From an uncultured Clostridia bacterium (lineage in GTDB: Bacteria > Bacillota > Clostridia > Peptostreptococcales > Anaerovoracaceae), in assembly GCA_938034165.1 (NCBI GenBank), contig CALHKP010000006.1, forward strand, positions 38,075 to 102,074: a DNA stretch of 64,000 bases, read 5' to 3'. The translations under genes were made by a program, and so were the position numbers. Positions within the stretch are counted from its first letter, which is position 1. Every line of letters begins with the position of its first letter. Below are positions 46,012 to 55,026 of this stretch, piece after piece. The notes below the pieces were generated by a model. The model was not told where the DNA came from. It saw nothing but the letters and a program-made list of their open reading frames with translations, and searched no databases.

Positions 46012-47610
46012 ATGGATAAACTGTATTATAATGGGAAAATTTATTCTGTTGATGATAGAAACACTGTATATAATGCTGTAGGAATCGATAAAGGTAAAAT
46101 TGTTTTTCTGGGAAATGAAGATATAGATTTCGATTCCTTCACTGAGAAAATTGATTTGCAGGGCAAGTCTGTTTACCCCGGATTTGTGGACTCACATTTG
46201 CATATGCTTAACTACGCATTTGTAAAGCAGTCATATGGAATGCAGAATGAATCTTCTATTGAGCAACTCATAGAAGAAGGTCGTGCAATATCAGAAAAAA
46301 TGGATTCTGAAAAAAATGAGAACTGGCTATATGGACGTGGCTGGAATGAACAAGGATTTATAGATGAAAAACGTTTTATTACCAGATTTGATTTAGATAA
46401 AATTTCGAAAACAAGACCTATTTTATTCATAAGAGTTTGCGGGCACATTGCTGCTGTAAATACAGTAGCTTTAAATATTATTTTATCGCTCGAGGCAACA
46501 AAACAATTTGTTGATCAAATCGATGCTGATAATGGCCTTCTGACTGAAGCTTCTGTCAAACTTTGTTACAACGTAATGAAGGAGCCGGATGTAAATCAGA
46601 TAAAAGAGATGATATTGTTAGCACAGTCTGATTTGAATCATGCCGGAATTACCGGTGTTGAAACGGATAATTTCCTTTCGCTTCCGGGTAGAAACAGTGC
46701 AAGAATTATGCAGGCATACAAAGAGCTTGAGGCGGAAGAAAAGCTTACATTACGTATCAGAGAACAGGCATCGTTTACTTCATTTGATGATATGAAAAAA
46801 TTTATAGATGCAGGTAATCAAACCGGAGATGGAGGCGAATATTACAGTCTTGGACCTATAAAGCTATATGAAGATGGATCTTTGGGTGCAAAAACTGCAT
46901 TAATGAACACCTTTTATGAAGGTACAACTGATTATGGAGTGGCTGTTCATGACCAAGAAGATACTTACAATTTAGTTGACTATGCCTACAAAAATGACAT
47001 GCAGATTCTTGTGCACGCCATTGGTGACAGAGCATCTGATATGGTCATGAATGCATATGAAAAAGCAATTGAAAAGTATGGGCAGAAAGACTTGCGACTT
47101 GCCATAAATCATCTGCAGTTTATTAGTGGTACCTTAATTGAGCGAATGAAAAAAGCAAATATTTTTGCATATATTCAACCTTTATTTGTTGCAAGTGATA
47201 AGAATGTGGTTAGGGGCCTGGTTGGAGAGCAGGCTGAGGAACGTTCTTATGCTTGGAAGACTATGATAGACAATAATATTGTATGTTGCGGTGGCTCAGA
47301 TTCACCTGTAGAAGACTTTGATGTATTGTCGAATATTCAAATAGCTGTTACAAGAGACTGCTTAAGTGAAAAAACAAACGGTTGGCATCCTGAACAAAAG
47401 CTTACGACGGAGGAGGCACTAAGAATGTTTACAATTAACAATGCATATGGTGCTTTTGAAGAAAACCGTCGTGGAAGTATTGAAATCGGTAAAGATGCTG
47501 ATATGACAATTCTACAAGAAGATTTATTTGAAGCAGATCCACATGAAATAGCTAAAATAAAGGTTATGGAAACTATTGTTGCAGGGAACACTGTTTATAG
47601 AGCAGAGTAA
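46012..47610 (+). CDS. YtcJ-type metal-dependent amidohydrolase
   Basis: 532 residues of the amidohydrolase superfamily, YtcJ/Amidohydro_3 branch. The metal-binding HxH is in GFVDSHLHML; HAIGDRASDMVMNAYE provides a later His, and GGSDSPVEDFD the catalytic Asp. The N-terminal beta sandwich (LYYNGKIYSVDDRN) and C-terminal KDADMTIL close the fold. Members cleave amides or formamides of varied small molecules. ATG 46012 follows TTGGAGG; an extension to 45907 crosses the inter-gene hairpin and is rejected. Confidence 0.88.
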   Translation: MDKLYYNGKIYSVDDRNTVYNAVGIDKGKIVFLGNEDIDFDSFTEKIDLQGKSVYPGFVDSHLHMLNYAFVKQSYGMQNESSIEQLIEEGRAISEKMDSEKNENWLYGRGWNEQGFIDEKRFITRFDLDKISKTRPILFIRVCGHIAAVNTVALNIILSLEATKQFVDQIDADNGLLTEASVKLCYNVMKEPDVNQIKEMILLAQSDLNHAGITGVETDNFLSLPGRNSARIMQAYKELEAEEKLTLRIREQASFTSFDDMKKFIDAGNQTGDGGEYYSLGPIKLYEDGSLGAKTALMNTFYEGTTDYGVAVHDQEDTYNLVDYAYKNDMQILVHAIGDRASDMVMNAYEKAIEKYGQKDLRLAINHLQFISGTLIERMKKANIFAYIQPLFVASDKNVVRGLVGEQAEERSYAWKTMIDNNIVCCGGSDSPVEDFDVLSNIQIAVTRDCLSEKTNGWHPEQKLTTEEALRMFTINNAYGAFEENRRGSIEIGKDADMTILQEDLFEADPHEIAKIKVMETIVAGNTVYRAE

Positions 47611-47630
47611 AGTAATCTAGGAGGTATGAT

Positions 47631-49043
47631 ATGCCTGTGATTAAGTTTGACTTTGTTGCTACGATACTAAATCCATTCGTGCTATTGCTCCTAACGGTAA
47701 TTTTGGGCTTGTTGGTTGGCAAAATAAAAATAGGGAAATTTCGCCTTGGAAGTTCAGGAACATTATTTGTGGGACTTATAATAGGTTGGCTTGTTTATGG
47801 AGTTGCGGAACATATATATGCTGCAAGAGAAGGAAATGACGTTAGCTTGAAAGCTGCCTTAGAGATATTTGAAAGTAATGGCGGTAAACTTATTAACAAT
47901 TATTTTTTTACGATTGCACTGATATTCTTTGTGGCTTCGGTGGGTCTTCTGGCTTCAAAAGATTTGGGAGTTGTAGTGAAAAAGTATGGAAGCAGGTTTG
48001 TTATTCTCGCAATTATTATAACTTTTGTGGGAGCTGCTGCTACATATACGTGCAGTACTCTTTGTAAAAATACAAATTCTTATGCTACCATAGGAGTTTA
48101 CACAGGTGCATTAACAAGTTCTCCGGGACTTGCTTCGGCACTTGAAACTGCGAATGAACATGCAATTGAGTTGGCTGATGATTACGAAACTTGTTCTGAG
48201 AAAGAAAAACAGGCAATCATAAATGTTATAAGGCTTGATGAAAAATACGATTCTTTAACAGTAGAAAATACAAAGAGCCTCACATCAGATATGAAACAAG
48301 CGTATGTAAATCAAGCTACGTCACAAGTTGGTATAGGCTCAGCTGTTGGTTATCCATTTGGAGTCATAATTGTTATACTTGCAGTTAATTTTCTCGACGT
48401 GATTTTTAAGTTTGATGTTGAAGAGGAAAGACGCAAATATATCGCAGACATGAAAGCTGCACACGAAAAAGCGAAAACAAGAGAAATACCGGTAACATCG
48501 TTTAACATAATATCCTTTGCGATAGTTTGTTTAGTTGGCTACATATTAGGTACCATAAAAGTTTATTTAGGTCCCTTAGGATATGTTAGTTTGGAGGCTA
48601 CAGGTGGTGTTCTTATAAGTGCTTTATTGTTGGGATATATAGGGCGAATAGGACCGATTTCTTTCAGAATGGATTCAAGGGTTCTCATTATAATTAGGGA
48701 ACTTGCAATAAGCTTTTTCTTGGCGGTAGTAGGTCTCAATTATGGACACGGAGTGATTGAAGCAATAATAGGAACAGGTGTTGTACTTGCGATAATGAGT
48801 CTAATAGTAGGTACAATCGCTGTATTAGTTGGATTCTTTGTTGGAAGATACATTCTAAATTTAAATTGGATATTGTTGTCAGGTGCAATTTGTGGAGGAA
48901 TGACTTCAACTCCGGGGCTTGGGGCTGCAACGGAAGCAGTTGGCAGTGATGACCCTGGTGTAGGATACGGAGCAACCTATCCGTTTGCTCTTCTGGGAAT
49001 GGTGTTATTTTCGATACTCTTGAATAGAATTCCGATGATTTAA
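47631..49043 (+). CDS. aspT: Aspartate:alanine exchanger (AspT/AAEx family)
   Basis: 470 residues, about ten membrane helices in two repeated halves. Each half carries the family motif: GALTSSPGLASALE and GGMTSTPGLGAATE. A cytosolic loop of about 100 residues lies between them without an RCK/TrkA_C domain, unlike YidE and YbjL. AspT swaps external aspartate for internal alanine, one net negative charge inward, which with AspD decarboxylation generates proton motive force. Its operon with aspD matches the Tetragenococcus pair. ATG 47631 follows AGGAGG. Confidence 0.9.
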   Translation: MPVIKFDFVATILNPFVLLLLTVILGLLVGKIKIGKFRLGSSGTLFVGLIIGWLVYGVAEHIYAAREGNDVSLKAALEIFESNGGKLINNYFFTIALIFFVASVGLLASKDLGVVVKKYGSRFVILAIIITFVGAAATYTCSTLCKNTNSYATIGVYTGALTSSPGLASALETANEHAIELADDYETCSEKEKQAIINVIRLDEKYDSLTVENTKSLTSDMKQAYVNQATSQVGIGSAVGYPFGVIIVILAVNFLDVIFKFDVEEERRKYIADMKAAHEKAKTREIPVTSFNIISFAIVCLVGYILGTIKVYLGPLGYVSLEATGGVLISALLLGYIGRIGPISFRMDSRVLIIIRELAISFFLAVVGLNYGHGVIEAIIGTGVVLAIMSLIVGTIAVLVGFFVGRYILNLNWILLSGAICGGMTSTPGLGAATEAVGSDDPGVGYGATYPFALLGMVLFSILLNRIPMI

Positions 49044-49060
49044 TTTGGAGGGATGAGCAG

Positions 49061-49374
49061 ATGAAAGTAATCTTATTTAATGGTAGTCCGAATTCTGAAG
49101 GATGTACAAATGCTGCTTTAGAATACATGGAGAAAATGTTTAATGAAAGAGGAATTGAAACCGAAATTTTTCAGATAGGTGGACATGTTATTGGAGGTTG
49201 CAGAGGATGCGGTGCTTGCAGCAGTACGGGTAAATGTATCCAAGAGGATTGTTTACCCTTGCAACCATTACACGGAACATGGTGTGGTTGATGAGATGTA
49301 TAGAAAGTGGCCGAAAAGCAGGAATAGAAGTCGAATACGTAGAAAAAGATGTATGGACTAATTTTGTGGAATAA
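49061..49374 (+). pseudogene. Decayed iron-sulfur flavoprotein (NADPH-dependent FMN reductase family)
   Basis: The first 66 codons from ATG 49061 (after GGAGGG) are a normal flavodoxin-like start (ILFNGSPNSEGCTNAALEYM) with the cysteine motif CRGCGACSSTGKC, then the frame ends early. In another frame the C-terminus is recognisable as NMVWLMRCIESG through KDVWTNFVE, stopping at 49374. About 80 to 90 residues of the middle domain are missing, so a deletion with frame change has destroyed it. The 5' end is intact and still follows aspT in the operon. Confidence 0.8.
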
Positions 49375-49489
49375 ATGATACCGGTCAAAACATTAAGGGC
49401 AGTAAACGAAATGTGGTAAAAAGAAGGAAAGTGTGATACTTGCATTTAGAAATCCAAAACAGTAGGTATTATTCAAGTAATTAGTATAA

Positions 49490-49520
49490 GCATGTTCTCG
49501 CATTTTATATGGGAACATGC
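49490..49520. repeat. Inverted repeat before the racemase gene
   Basis: GCATGTTC and GAACATGC flank a 15-base loop, with GAGGAGG starting nine bases later. A second inter-gene hairpin of the operon, lacking a T tract. Confidence 0.6.
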
Positions 49521-49538
49521 ATGTTTCGAGGAGGTTAT

Positions 49539-50246
49539 ATGAGCAGTTTAGTTGGCGTTTTAGGTGGAATGGGACCTATGGCCTCTCAGCTTTTTTATAA
49601 AATGGTCAATGAAAAAACAGATGCAAAGAATGACCAGGAGCATTTGCGAATGCTTATATATAGCGACAGTTCAGTGCCGGACAGAACAAAAGCGATTCTT
49701 TCCGGGGACGCTGAAGAAGTAGAAGAAGTATATAATCATATATTTAAAGATTTTGATTTACTGAAAAAAGCAGGTTGTGATATTTTTGTGATTACATGCA
49801 ATACGGCTCATTATTTTGCTGAAAAGATAGAAAGAGAAACCCAATTACCATTTATTAATATGATTGAAGAGACTTGCAAATGTTTATCAAGGGAAAATGA
49901 AGGTGAAAAAGTAGCTATTTTAGCAACAACAGGAACCAGAAAAACAGAGCTCTATCAAGAACATATGTTAGATAAAGGTATTATTCCATATATTCCATCG
50001 AGTAAAGTGCAAGAAATGGTGATGTATGAAATATATGACAGAGTTAAAGCCGGTAAAAAGTATGACGCAGAAGTATGGTGTGAAATTGAGAAGGAAATAA
50101 AAAAAGAAGGCTGTAAGCGGGCTATTATGGCCTGTACGGAACTTTCTGTAATAAAACAGGATGAACATTTGGATAACTTTTATGTTGATCCAATGGAAGT
50201 ACTGGCAGAAAAAGTGATAGAATCAAGTGGGAAAAAATTAAAATAG
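49539..50246 (+). CDS. Aspartate/glutamate racemase family protein
   Basis: 235 residues of the cofactor-independent racemase family. The two catalytic cysteines are Cys87 in ITCNTAH and Cys199 in MACTELS; GVLGGMGPMAS is the N-terminal signature. It probably interconverts D- and L-aspartate, and its place before an aspartate decarboxylase supports that reading. ATG 49539 follows GAGGAGG; an upstream in-frame ATG at 49509 lies in the hairpin and is rejected. Confidence 0.9.
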   Translation: MSSLVGVLGGMGPMASQLFYKMVNEKTDAKNDQEHLRMLIYSDSSVPDRTKAILSGDAEEVEEVYNHIFKDFDLLKKAGCDIFVITCNTAHYFAEKIERETQLPFINMIEETCKCLSRENEGEKVAILATTGTRKTELYQEHMLDKGIIPYIPSSKVQEMVMYEIYDRVKAGKKYDAEVWCEIEKEIKKEGCKRAIMACTELSVIKQDEHLDNFYVDPMEVLAEKVIESSGKKLK

Positions 50247-50299
50247 TATTTTTATTAACTGTGACTTGCAGTAAAAAAATTTGATAGGATGGTTAGTTT

Positions 50300-51892
50300 A
50301 TGTTTACAAAGGTATTTGAAAGAGGTAAAGAGGGACTGGGTGCATTTGAAAAAAGTGCCGGAATGATGAAAATAGCTAAAAATAACGTTAATGACAATAC
50401 ATTTTTGAATGCCGGTAGAGGGAATCCAAACTGGATAAATACTACCGGAAGGTTAGCGTTTTGCAGATTTATGGAATTTGGAATTGAGGAATCCAGAAGA
50501 AGTATAGACATGGGCAGTTTGGCAGGGTATACTCAAGAGAAAAAGATTTACAAGAGATTCCTTGAATTTCTGGATAAAACAAATTATGTTGATGCATTTA
50601 TTATTGAAGCTATAGATTATGTAAGCAAAGAACTATTAATTGACAGTGATGTGCTTGTGAAAGAATTTGTTGATGCGATATTAGGAAATAACTACCCCGT
50701 GCCAAGTGTAGTATTAGTTAATATAGAAAAGATACTATCAGTTTTCTTAGAAAGCACATTGTTTAGAAATACAAATTTATATAAATCTACGAATATATTC
50801 CCTACAGAGGGCGGTACAGCTGCTATAGTTTATATTTTTGATTCATTGAAACATAATGGGTTGTTAAATGAGAGTGATAAAATAGCTATAAACAGTCCTA
50901 TTTTCACACCGTATATACAAATTCCTAAGTTAACAAACTTTGATTTTGTTCCAATAAATGTTTCTTCGAGCGAAGAAAATAGGTGGCAGATAACCAAAGA
51001 AGACATTGACAAGTTGAAGGATAAATCAATAAAGGCCTTTTTCTTAGTAAACCCTTCTAACCCGGGTTCACATGCATTAGACGACGAAACATTGGAACAC
51101 ATCGGAAAGCTAATATCAGAAAGACCTGATTTGATGATAATTACAGATGATGTTTATGGAACATTTGTGAATAACTTTAGATCTGTTTATTCAATAGCTC
51201 CACATAATACAATCTTGGTATATTCTTTCTCAAAGTTGTACGGTGCTACAGGCTGGAGAACCGGATTGATTGCAGTGAATGAAAAGAATGTATTTGATGA
51301 ACTAATAAAAGAATTGCCGGATGATAAGAAGGCAATTCTGGATTATGATTACTCCATAGTTAGTACAAATCCAAGAGAACTTTCTTTTATAGAAAGAATG
51401 TGTGCTGACAGCAGATCTATCGGTTTATATCATACCAGTGGTCTTTCTACACCGCAGCAAGCTATGATGGGTTTATTCGCCTTAACACATTTGGTAAATA
51501 AGGAAAAAGACGAATATATCGAATCGGCGAAAGCTGTAATTGCTTGCAGATATAGTAAACTGTTCCATGCTCTTGGCATTGAAGAAGATGATAGTGTGAC
51601 AAACTCAAAGTATTATTCACTAATAAACATCTATAACATAGCAGAGAAGAAATATGATAAAGGCTTCTCAGAATATCTAAAAGAACACTTTGATGGTGAA
51701 AAATTCATGTACAAACTGGCACAAGAGGAAGGCGTGGTTCTTATGATGGGAGAAGGTTTCGGTGCCATGCCCGGAACATTGAGAGTTTCACAGGCTAATT
51801 TAGATGATGATCAGTATGAATTGGTTGGATATAGGATTTTGAAAATTCTAGATGATTACCATAAAAAGTACTTGAAATTGAAGAAGGCTTAA
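50300..51892 (+). CDS. aspD: Aspartate 4-decarboxylase (bifunctional with aspartate transaminase)
   Basis: 530 residues, the length of AspD, a fold-type I PLP enzyme that converts L-aspartate to L-alanine and CO2 and consumes a cytoplasmic proton. The PLP lysine is Lys312 in SFSKLYGATGWRTG, with NPSNPGS, ITDDVYGTF and the N-terminal NAGRGNPNW characteristic of the family. With AspT it forms the decarboxylation/exchange cycle. ATG 50300 follows TAGGATGG, a modest site. Confidence 0.95.
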   Translation: MFTKVFERGKEGLGAFEKSAGMMKIAKNNVNDNTFLNAGRGNPNWINTTGRLAFCRFMEFGIEESRRSIDMGSLAGYTQEKKIYKRFLEFLDKTNYVDAFIIEAIDYVSKELLIDSDVLVKEFVDAILGNNYPVPSVVLVNIEKILSVFLESTLFRNTNLYKSTNIFPTEGGTAAIVYIFDSLKHNGLLNESDKIAINSPIFTPYIQIPKLTNFDFVPINVSSSEENRWQITKEDIDKLKDKSIKAFFLVNPSNPGSHALDDETLEHIGKLISERPDLMIITDDVYGTFVNNFRSVYSIAPHNTILVYSFSKLYGATGWRTGLIAVNEKNVFDELIKELPDDKKAILDYDYSIVSTNPRELSFIERMCADSRSIGLYHTSGLSTPQQAMMGLFALTHLVNKEKDEYIESAKAVIACRYSKLFHALGIEEDDSVTNSKYYSLINIYNIAEKKYDKGFSEYLKEHFDGEKFMYKLAQEEGVVLMMGEGFGAMPGTLRVSQANLDDDQYELVGYRILKILDDYHKKYLKLKKA

Positions 51893-51963
51893 AAGAAAAC
51901 AGTTATATATACTGTAATGGGAAACTAAGCTAAAATAAAATATATTACCAAGGAGGTGCATCA

Positions 51964-53007
51964 ATGGGAATTCCTAAACAAGCAAATCTTGAATTATTTT
52001 CTAAATATCCGGCAGGTCCCAAAAACCTAATCACCGATGTGCAGGGTGTAACAGTAGGCCAGACTACTAAACAATCTGAAAATATCAACACTGGTGTAAC
52101 TGTTGTCCGTCCACATGGCGGGAATATGTTTCAGGATAAAGTTATGGCAGGTTGTTCAATAATAAACGGTTTTGGTAAAAGCATAGGTCTTGTTCAGTTG
52201 CAAGAACTTGGAACAATTGAAACCCCGATTGTTTTGACAAATACTATGAGTATAGGTACTGCTTTTACAGCTTTGAACAAATACATGCTATCAGAAAATC
52301 CAGATATCGGTGTTTCAACGTCTACGGCAAACTGTATAGTTACTGAATGTAATGACGGCAGGTTGAATGATATTCGTGGTATGCACATAACTGAACAGGA
52401 TGTTATGGATGCACTTTCATCCACAGAAGATAAATTTGAAGAAGGTGCGGTTGGTGCTGGAACCGGTATGTGTTGCTTAGGTCTTAAAGGTGGAATAGGA
52501 TCCGCATCCAGAGTTTTGGAAATTGACGGACAAGAATACACTGTAGGCGCATTGGTAAACAGCAATTTCGGTGGTGCCGGCAACTTGGTTATTGGCGGAA
52601 AGCATTATAATACAGGGAAATATCCAGATGGTATTCCTGAGAAAGATGAAGGTTCAATTATAATTGTTATTGCAACTGATATACCAATGTCTGAGCGTCA
52701 ATTAAATCGTATTGCACACAGAGCTATGATTTCTTTAGGTAAAACCGGATCTGTCAGTGGAAACGGCAGTGGAGATATTGCTATAGCCTTTACAACTGCA
52801 AACCGTCTTCCACAGTATTCAGAACAAGAATTACTTCCGATAAAGATGTTTTTTGATGACAAAATTGACAAAGTATTTACGGCCACTATTGAAGCCGTTG
52901 AAGAAGCAATCATCAGCTCACTTTGGCATGCAAAAACTACCAGAGGTGTTCGTAACAGCATATATGTCGGTCTTCAGGATTTCTTGAAGGCTGAAGACTC
53001 CCTATAA
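51964..53007 (+). CDS. P1/DmpA-family aminopeptidase (N-terminal nucleophile, self-processing)
   Basis: 347 residues. The family (DmpA, BapA) cleaves itself at a Gly-Ser bond; here Gly230-Ser231 in EKDEG-SIIIVIATD is the matching site, and Ser231 becomes the nucleophile. NTMSIGTAF, GAVGAGTGM and SNFGGAGNL are other conserved blocks. Known members remove D-residues or beta-amino acids from the N-terminus of peptides, so in this operon it may free aspartate or beta-linked units. No signal peptide. ATG 51964 follows AAGGAGG; it is the last gene before the terminator. Confidence 0.92.
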   Translation: MGIPKQANLELFSKYPAGPKNLITDVQGVTVGQTTKQSENINTGVTVVRPHGGNMFQDKVMAGCSIINGFGKSIGLVQLQELGTIETPIVLTNTMSIGTAFTALNKYMLSENPDIGVSTSTANCIVTECNDGRLNDIRGMHITEQDVMDALSSTEDKFEEGAVGAGTGMCCLGLKGGIGSASRVLEIDGQEYTVGALVNSNFGGAGNLVIGGKHYNTGKYPDGIPEKDEGSIIIVIATDIPMSERQLNRIAHRAMISLGKTGSVSGNGSGDIAIAFTTANRLPQYSEQELLPIKMFFDDKIDKVFTATIEAVEEAIISSLWHAKTTRGVRNSIYVGLQDFLKAEDSL

Positions 53008-53008
53008 A

Positions 53009-53078
53009 TTCTCTGGGGGATTGATGGGTGGTCATTTAGAGGCCACCCACGTCCACAATAATTCAGAGAGTTTTTTTA
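53009..53078 (+). terminator. Terminator of the aspartate operon
   Basis: TTCTCTG pairs with CAGAGAG around an inner GGGTGG/CCACCC hairpin, then TTTTTTT. Confidence 0.85.
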
Positions 53079-53416
53079 TCTCTACAAAACATAATGTATT
53101 CTCTTTTTTTTTCAGAACGATCTTCTTAAGCATGAACAGCTTCCAGATATCCACATGCAATGAAAGCAAGGAACCGCCATAGCAGCCTTTAACATCATTG
53201 AGGGTAAAGTTCCTCATGATTTCACGCTCTAAAAGCCAGCTTTGTCTTTTTTTATTTATGCATATTATGGTAATATTAGAGTAGATGAAGGCGTAACCTG
53301 CAGAGGCCGGTTCGGGTATAAAAATCCTATGCAAAGTGAGGTGCCGTTGAAATTAAAATCTTCCTGCACGAATAAGAAACTTTAGGAGAACTGCGCCAGT
53401 GAAAGAGGTTTTTGTG
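53079..53416. other. Unexplained intergenic stretch after the aspartate operon
   Basis: About 340 bases. A minus-strand frame of up to 100 codons (53032-53334) overlaps the operon terminator, has no ribosome site and no recognised domain; it may be a decayed gene or chance. Nothing else is seen. Confidence 0.4.
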
Positions 53417-53445
53417 TTGCAACTAAAAAGAGTATTCTGTATAAT
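53417..53445 (+). promoter_or_regulatory. Promoter of the zinc-ribbon gene cluster
   Basis: TTGCAA, 17 bases, TATAAT; leader of about 95 bases. Confidence 0.8.
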
Positions 53446-53546
53446 TAGTGTGTAGAATTTGTGATTATTTAGTATTGATGCTTCATAAGGATGTTTTTAA
53501 TGGGGTAAACTAATAATAATCAGTTGTAAAACATAGGAGGAGAAAA

Positions 53547-53852
53547 ATGTTTTGTAGAAATTGTGGATCAGAGATTGATGACAGGGCAGTAGTTTGTCCA
53601 AAGTGCGGTGTTGCTCAGCAGCCTGTTCAGAATGCGGTAGAAGACAATGGTGGCTTCGGATGGGGATTACTGGGATTTTGTATTCCGATAGTGGGACTGG
53701 TTCTGTTCCTAGTATGGAAAGATACTAAACCTAGGACATCCAAGGCAGCAGGAAAAGGTGCCCTGATTTCAGTAATTGTAGGTGTGGTTTCTTATATTCT
53801 TCTTATTATTCTGGGAATGGGCATCGGTGTAGCAGGAGGAATGTATTATTAA
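53547..53852 (+). CDS. Zinc-ribbon membrane protein
   Basis: 101 residues. The N-terminal zinc ribbon has two CxxC knuckles (CRNCGSE and CPKCGVA). After a short linker come two membrane helices (GLLGFCIPIVGLVLFLVW and ALISVIVGVVSYILLIILGMGIG). Such small proteins are widespread in Clostridia and of unknown function. ATG 53547 follows AGGAGGAG. It overlaps or abuts the next gene. Confidence 0.85.
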   Translation: MFCRNCGSEIDDRAVVCPKCGVAQQPVQNAVEDNGGFGWGLLGFCIPIVGLVLFLVWKDTKPRTSKAAGKGALISVIVGVVSYILLIILGMGIGVAGGMYY

Positions 53853-54228
53853 ATTTTTACACAGAATTGAAACCCAAAGCTACAAGTGGTTGCCTATAAT
53901 TATGGGATGTCATTGCATGTCGGAGAGGTCTTTTTTCGTCAAAGGCAAGCAGATGCCGGTTTGTGCTCGTTGCGAAGGAATTTTGATAGGAGCAATTTTT
54001 GCTATACTTGCAAAATTTACAATCAAAATCAATATGTTTGTTTTGATTATCCTGATGTGTCCTCTCGTGATAGATGGTTTGATTCAAAAGCTCACAAAAT
54101 ACGAAAGCAATAATTACAGGAGACTTGTTACAGGCGTTCTGTTTGGTTTTTCTGCAGTCTACCTGTTGATTTCATCTTTTGTTTACGCGTTTATGTGGGG
54201 ATATTATAAAGGAAAATCTATAGTGTGA
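53848..54228 (+). CDS. DUF2085 family membrane protein
   Basis: The conserved core GCHCMSERSFFVKGKQMPVCARCEG and two to three following helices identify DUF2085, a small membrane protein with likely metal-binding Cys/His; role unknown. The start is uncertain. No ATG or GTG with a ribosome site exists; TTG 53890 and ATG 53902 lack sites and would remove the usual N-terminal 18-20 residues. An ATT at 53848, seven bases after a perfect AGGAGGA inside the upstream gene and overlapping its stop, gives the normal length, so I use it with caution. Confidence 0.7.
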   Translation: MKFLHRIETQSYKWLPIIMGCHCMSERSFFVKGKQMPVCARCEGILIGAIFAILAKFTIKINMFVLIILMCPLVIDGLIQKLTKYESNNYRRLVTGVLFGFSAVYLLISSFVYAFMWGYYKGKSIV

Positions 54229-54237
54229 ATTATGCAA

Positions 54238-54261
54238 GCGGGCTGCAATGCCCGTTCTTTT
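54238..54261 (+). terminator. Terminator-like hairpin after DUF2085
   Basis: CGGGC-TGCAAT-GCCCG then TTCTTTT. Confidence 0.75.
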
Positions 54262-54284
54262 GTATTATGATTGGAGGTTAATTA

Positions 54285-54665
54285 ATGTATTGTAAATCAT
54301 GTGGTGAAAAGCTAAATGATAATCAGGCGGTGTGCCTGAAATGCGGTGTCAAAGTCGGTTCCGGAAGCTCATATTGCGGCAACTGTGGTCAGCCTGTACA
54401 GCCAAATGCTGACTATTGTTTAAACTGTGGATGTGCAGTAAAAGAAGAAAAAACGTATGCGGGTTATGACAAAATTTTGATGGCTCTTTTAGCCTTTTTC
54501 CTTGGTGGTTTTGGCGTTCACAATTTTTTGATGGGAGAAGTGAAAAAAGGAGTAATAAAGATTATAACTACATTTTGTTTTGGAATCGGATACATTCTTG
54601 CGCTGATTGATTGCGTAAGAATTCTAACAGAGACATATGAAATCGATCCGGAAAAACTCTTCTAA
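54285..54665 (+). CDS. Double zinc-ribbon TM2-domain protein
   Basis: 126 residues. Two zinc ribbons (CKSCGEK...CLKCGVK and CGNCGQP...CLNCGCA) precede a TM2 domain of two helices with GGFGVHNFLMGEVKKGVIKI. TM2 proteins are membrane proteins with unclear function. ATG 54285 follows TTGGAGG. Its 3' end overlaps the next frame by 29 bases if that gene begins at 54637. Confidence 0.87.
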   Translation: MYCKSCGEKLNDNQAVCLKCGVKVGSGSSYCGNCGQPVQPNADYCLNCGCAVKEEKTYAGYDKILMALLAFFLGGFGVHNFLMGEVKKGVIKIITTFCFGIGYILALIDCVRILTETYEIDPEKLF

Positions 54666-55002
54666 GAAAATGCAGGGATTGTTCTTGCTCGCATTGGTTT
54701 ATCTTTTGTTCTATTGCATTACATCTATGGCAGGGATAAACTGCATATGGCGGTACATTTTTGGCATACCATGTCCCGGCTGCGGATTTACAAGATCCGT
54801 AATTGCAATGATTTCGCTGGATTTTCGGGAGGCATGGAAATACCACCCAATGTTTTGGAGTTCCATTTACCTGGGATTATTTTTTCTGAAAGATGGAACG
54901 GTATTTAAGAATAAGAGGATAAATACCGGATGCATGTTTTTATTTATTGCAGGAATTATAGGGACATGGATTGTAAGAATTGTTACAGGGTCCTTTTTCT
55001 AA
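54637..55002 (+). CDS. DUF2752 family membrane protein
   Basis: 121 residues, three helices, with the signature FGIPCPGCGFTRSVIAMI of DUF2752, common in Clostridia and of unknown function. Start at ATG 54637 overlaps the TM2 gene and adds a basic N-terminus before the first helix (KSIRKNSSKKMQG); ATG 54670 is the alternative. Neither has a good ribosome site, so translational coupling is likely. Confidence 0.8.
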   Translation: MKSIRKNSSKKMQGLFLLALVYLLFYCITSMAGINCIWRYIFGIPCPGCGFTRSVIAMISLDFREAWKYHPMFWSSIYLGLFFLKDGTVFKNKRINTGCMFLFIAGIIGTWIVRIVTGSFF

Positions 55003-55026
55003 ATATCTTTATTAGGAGGAAACAAA

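Noticed and set aside
53032..53334. 100-codon minus-strand frame after the aspartate operon
   Set aside because: Overlaps the operon terminator, lacks a ribosome site and matches no family I know.
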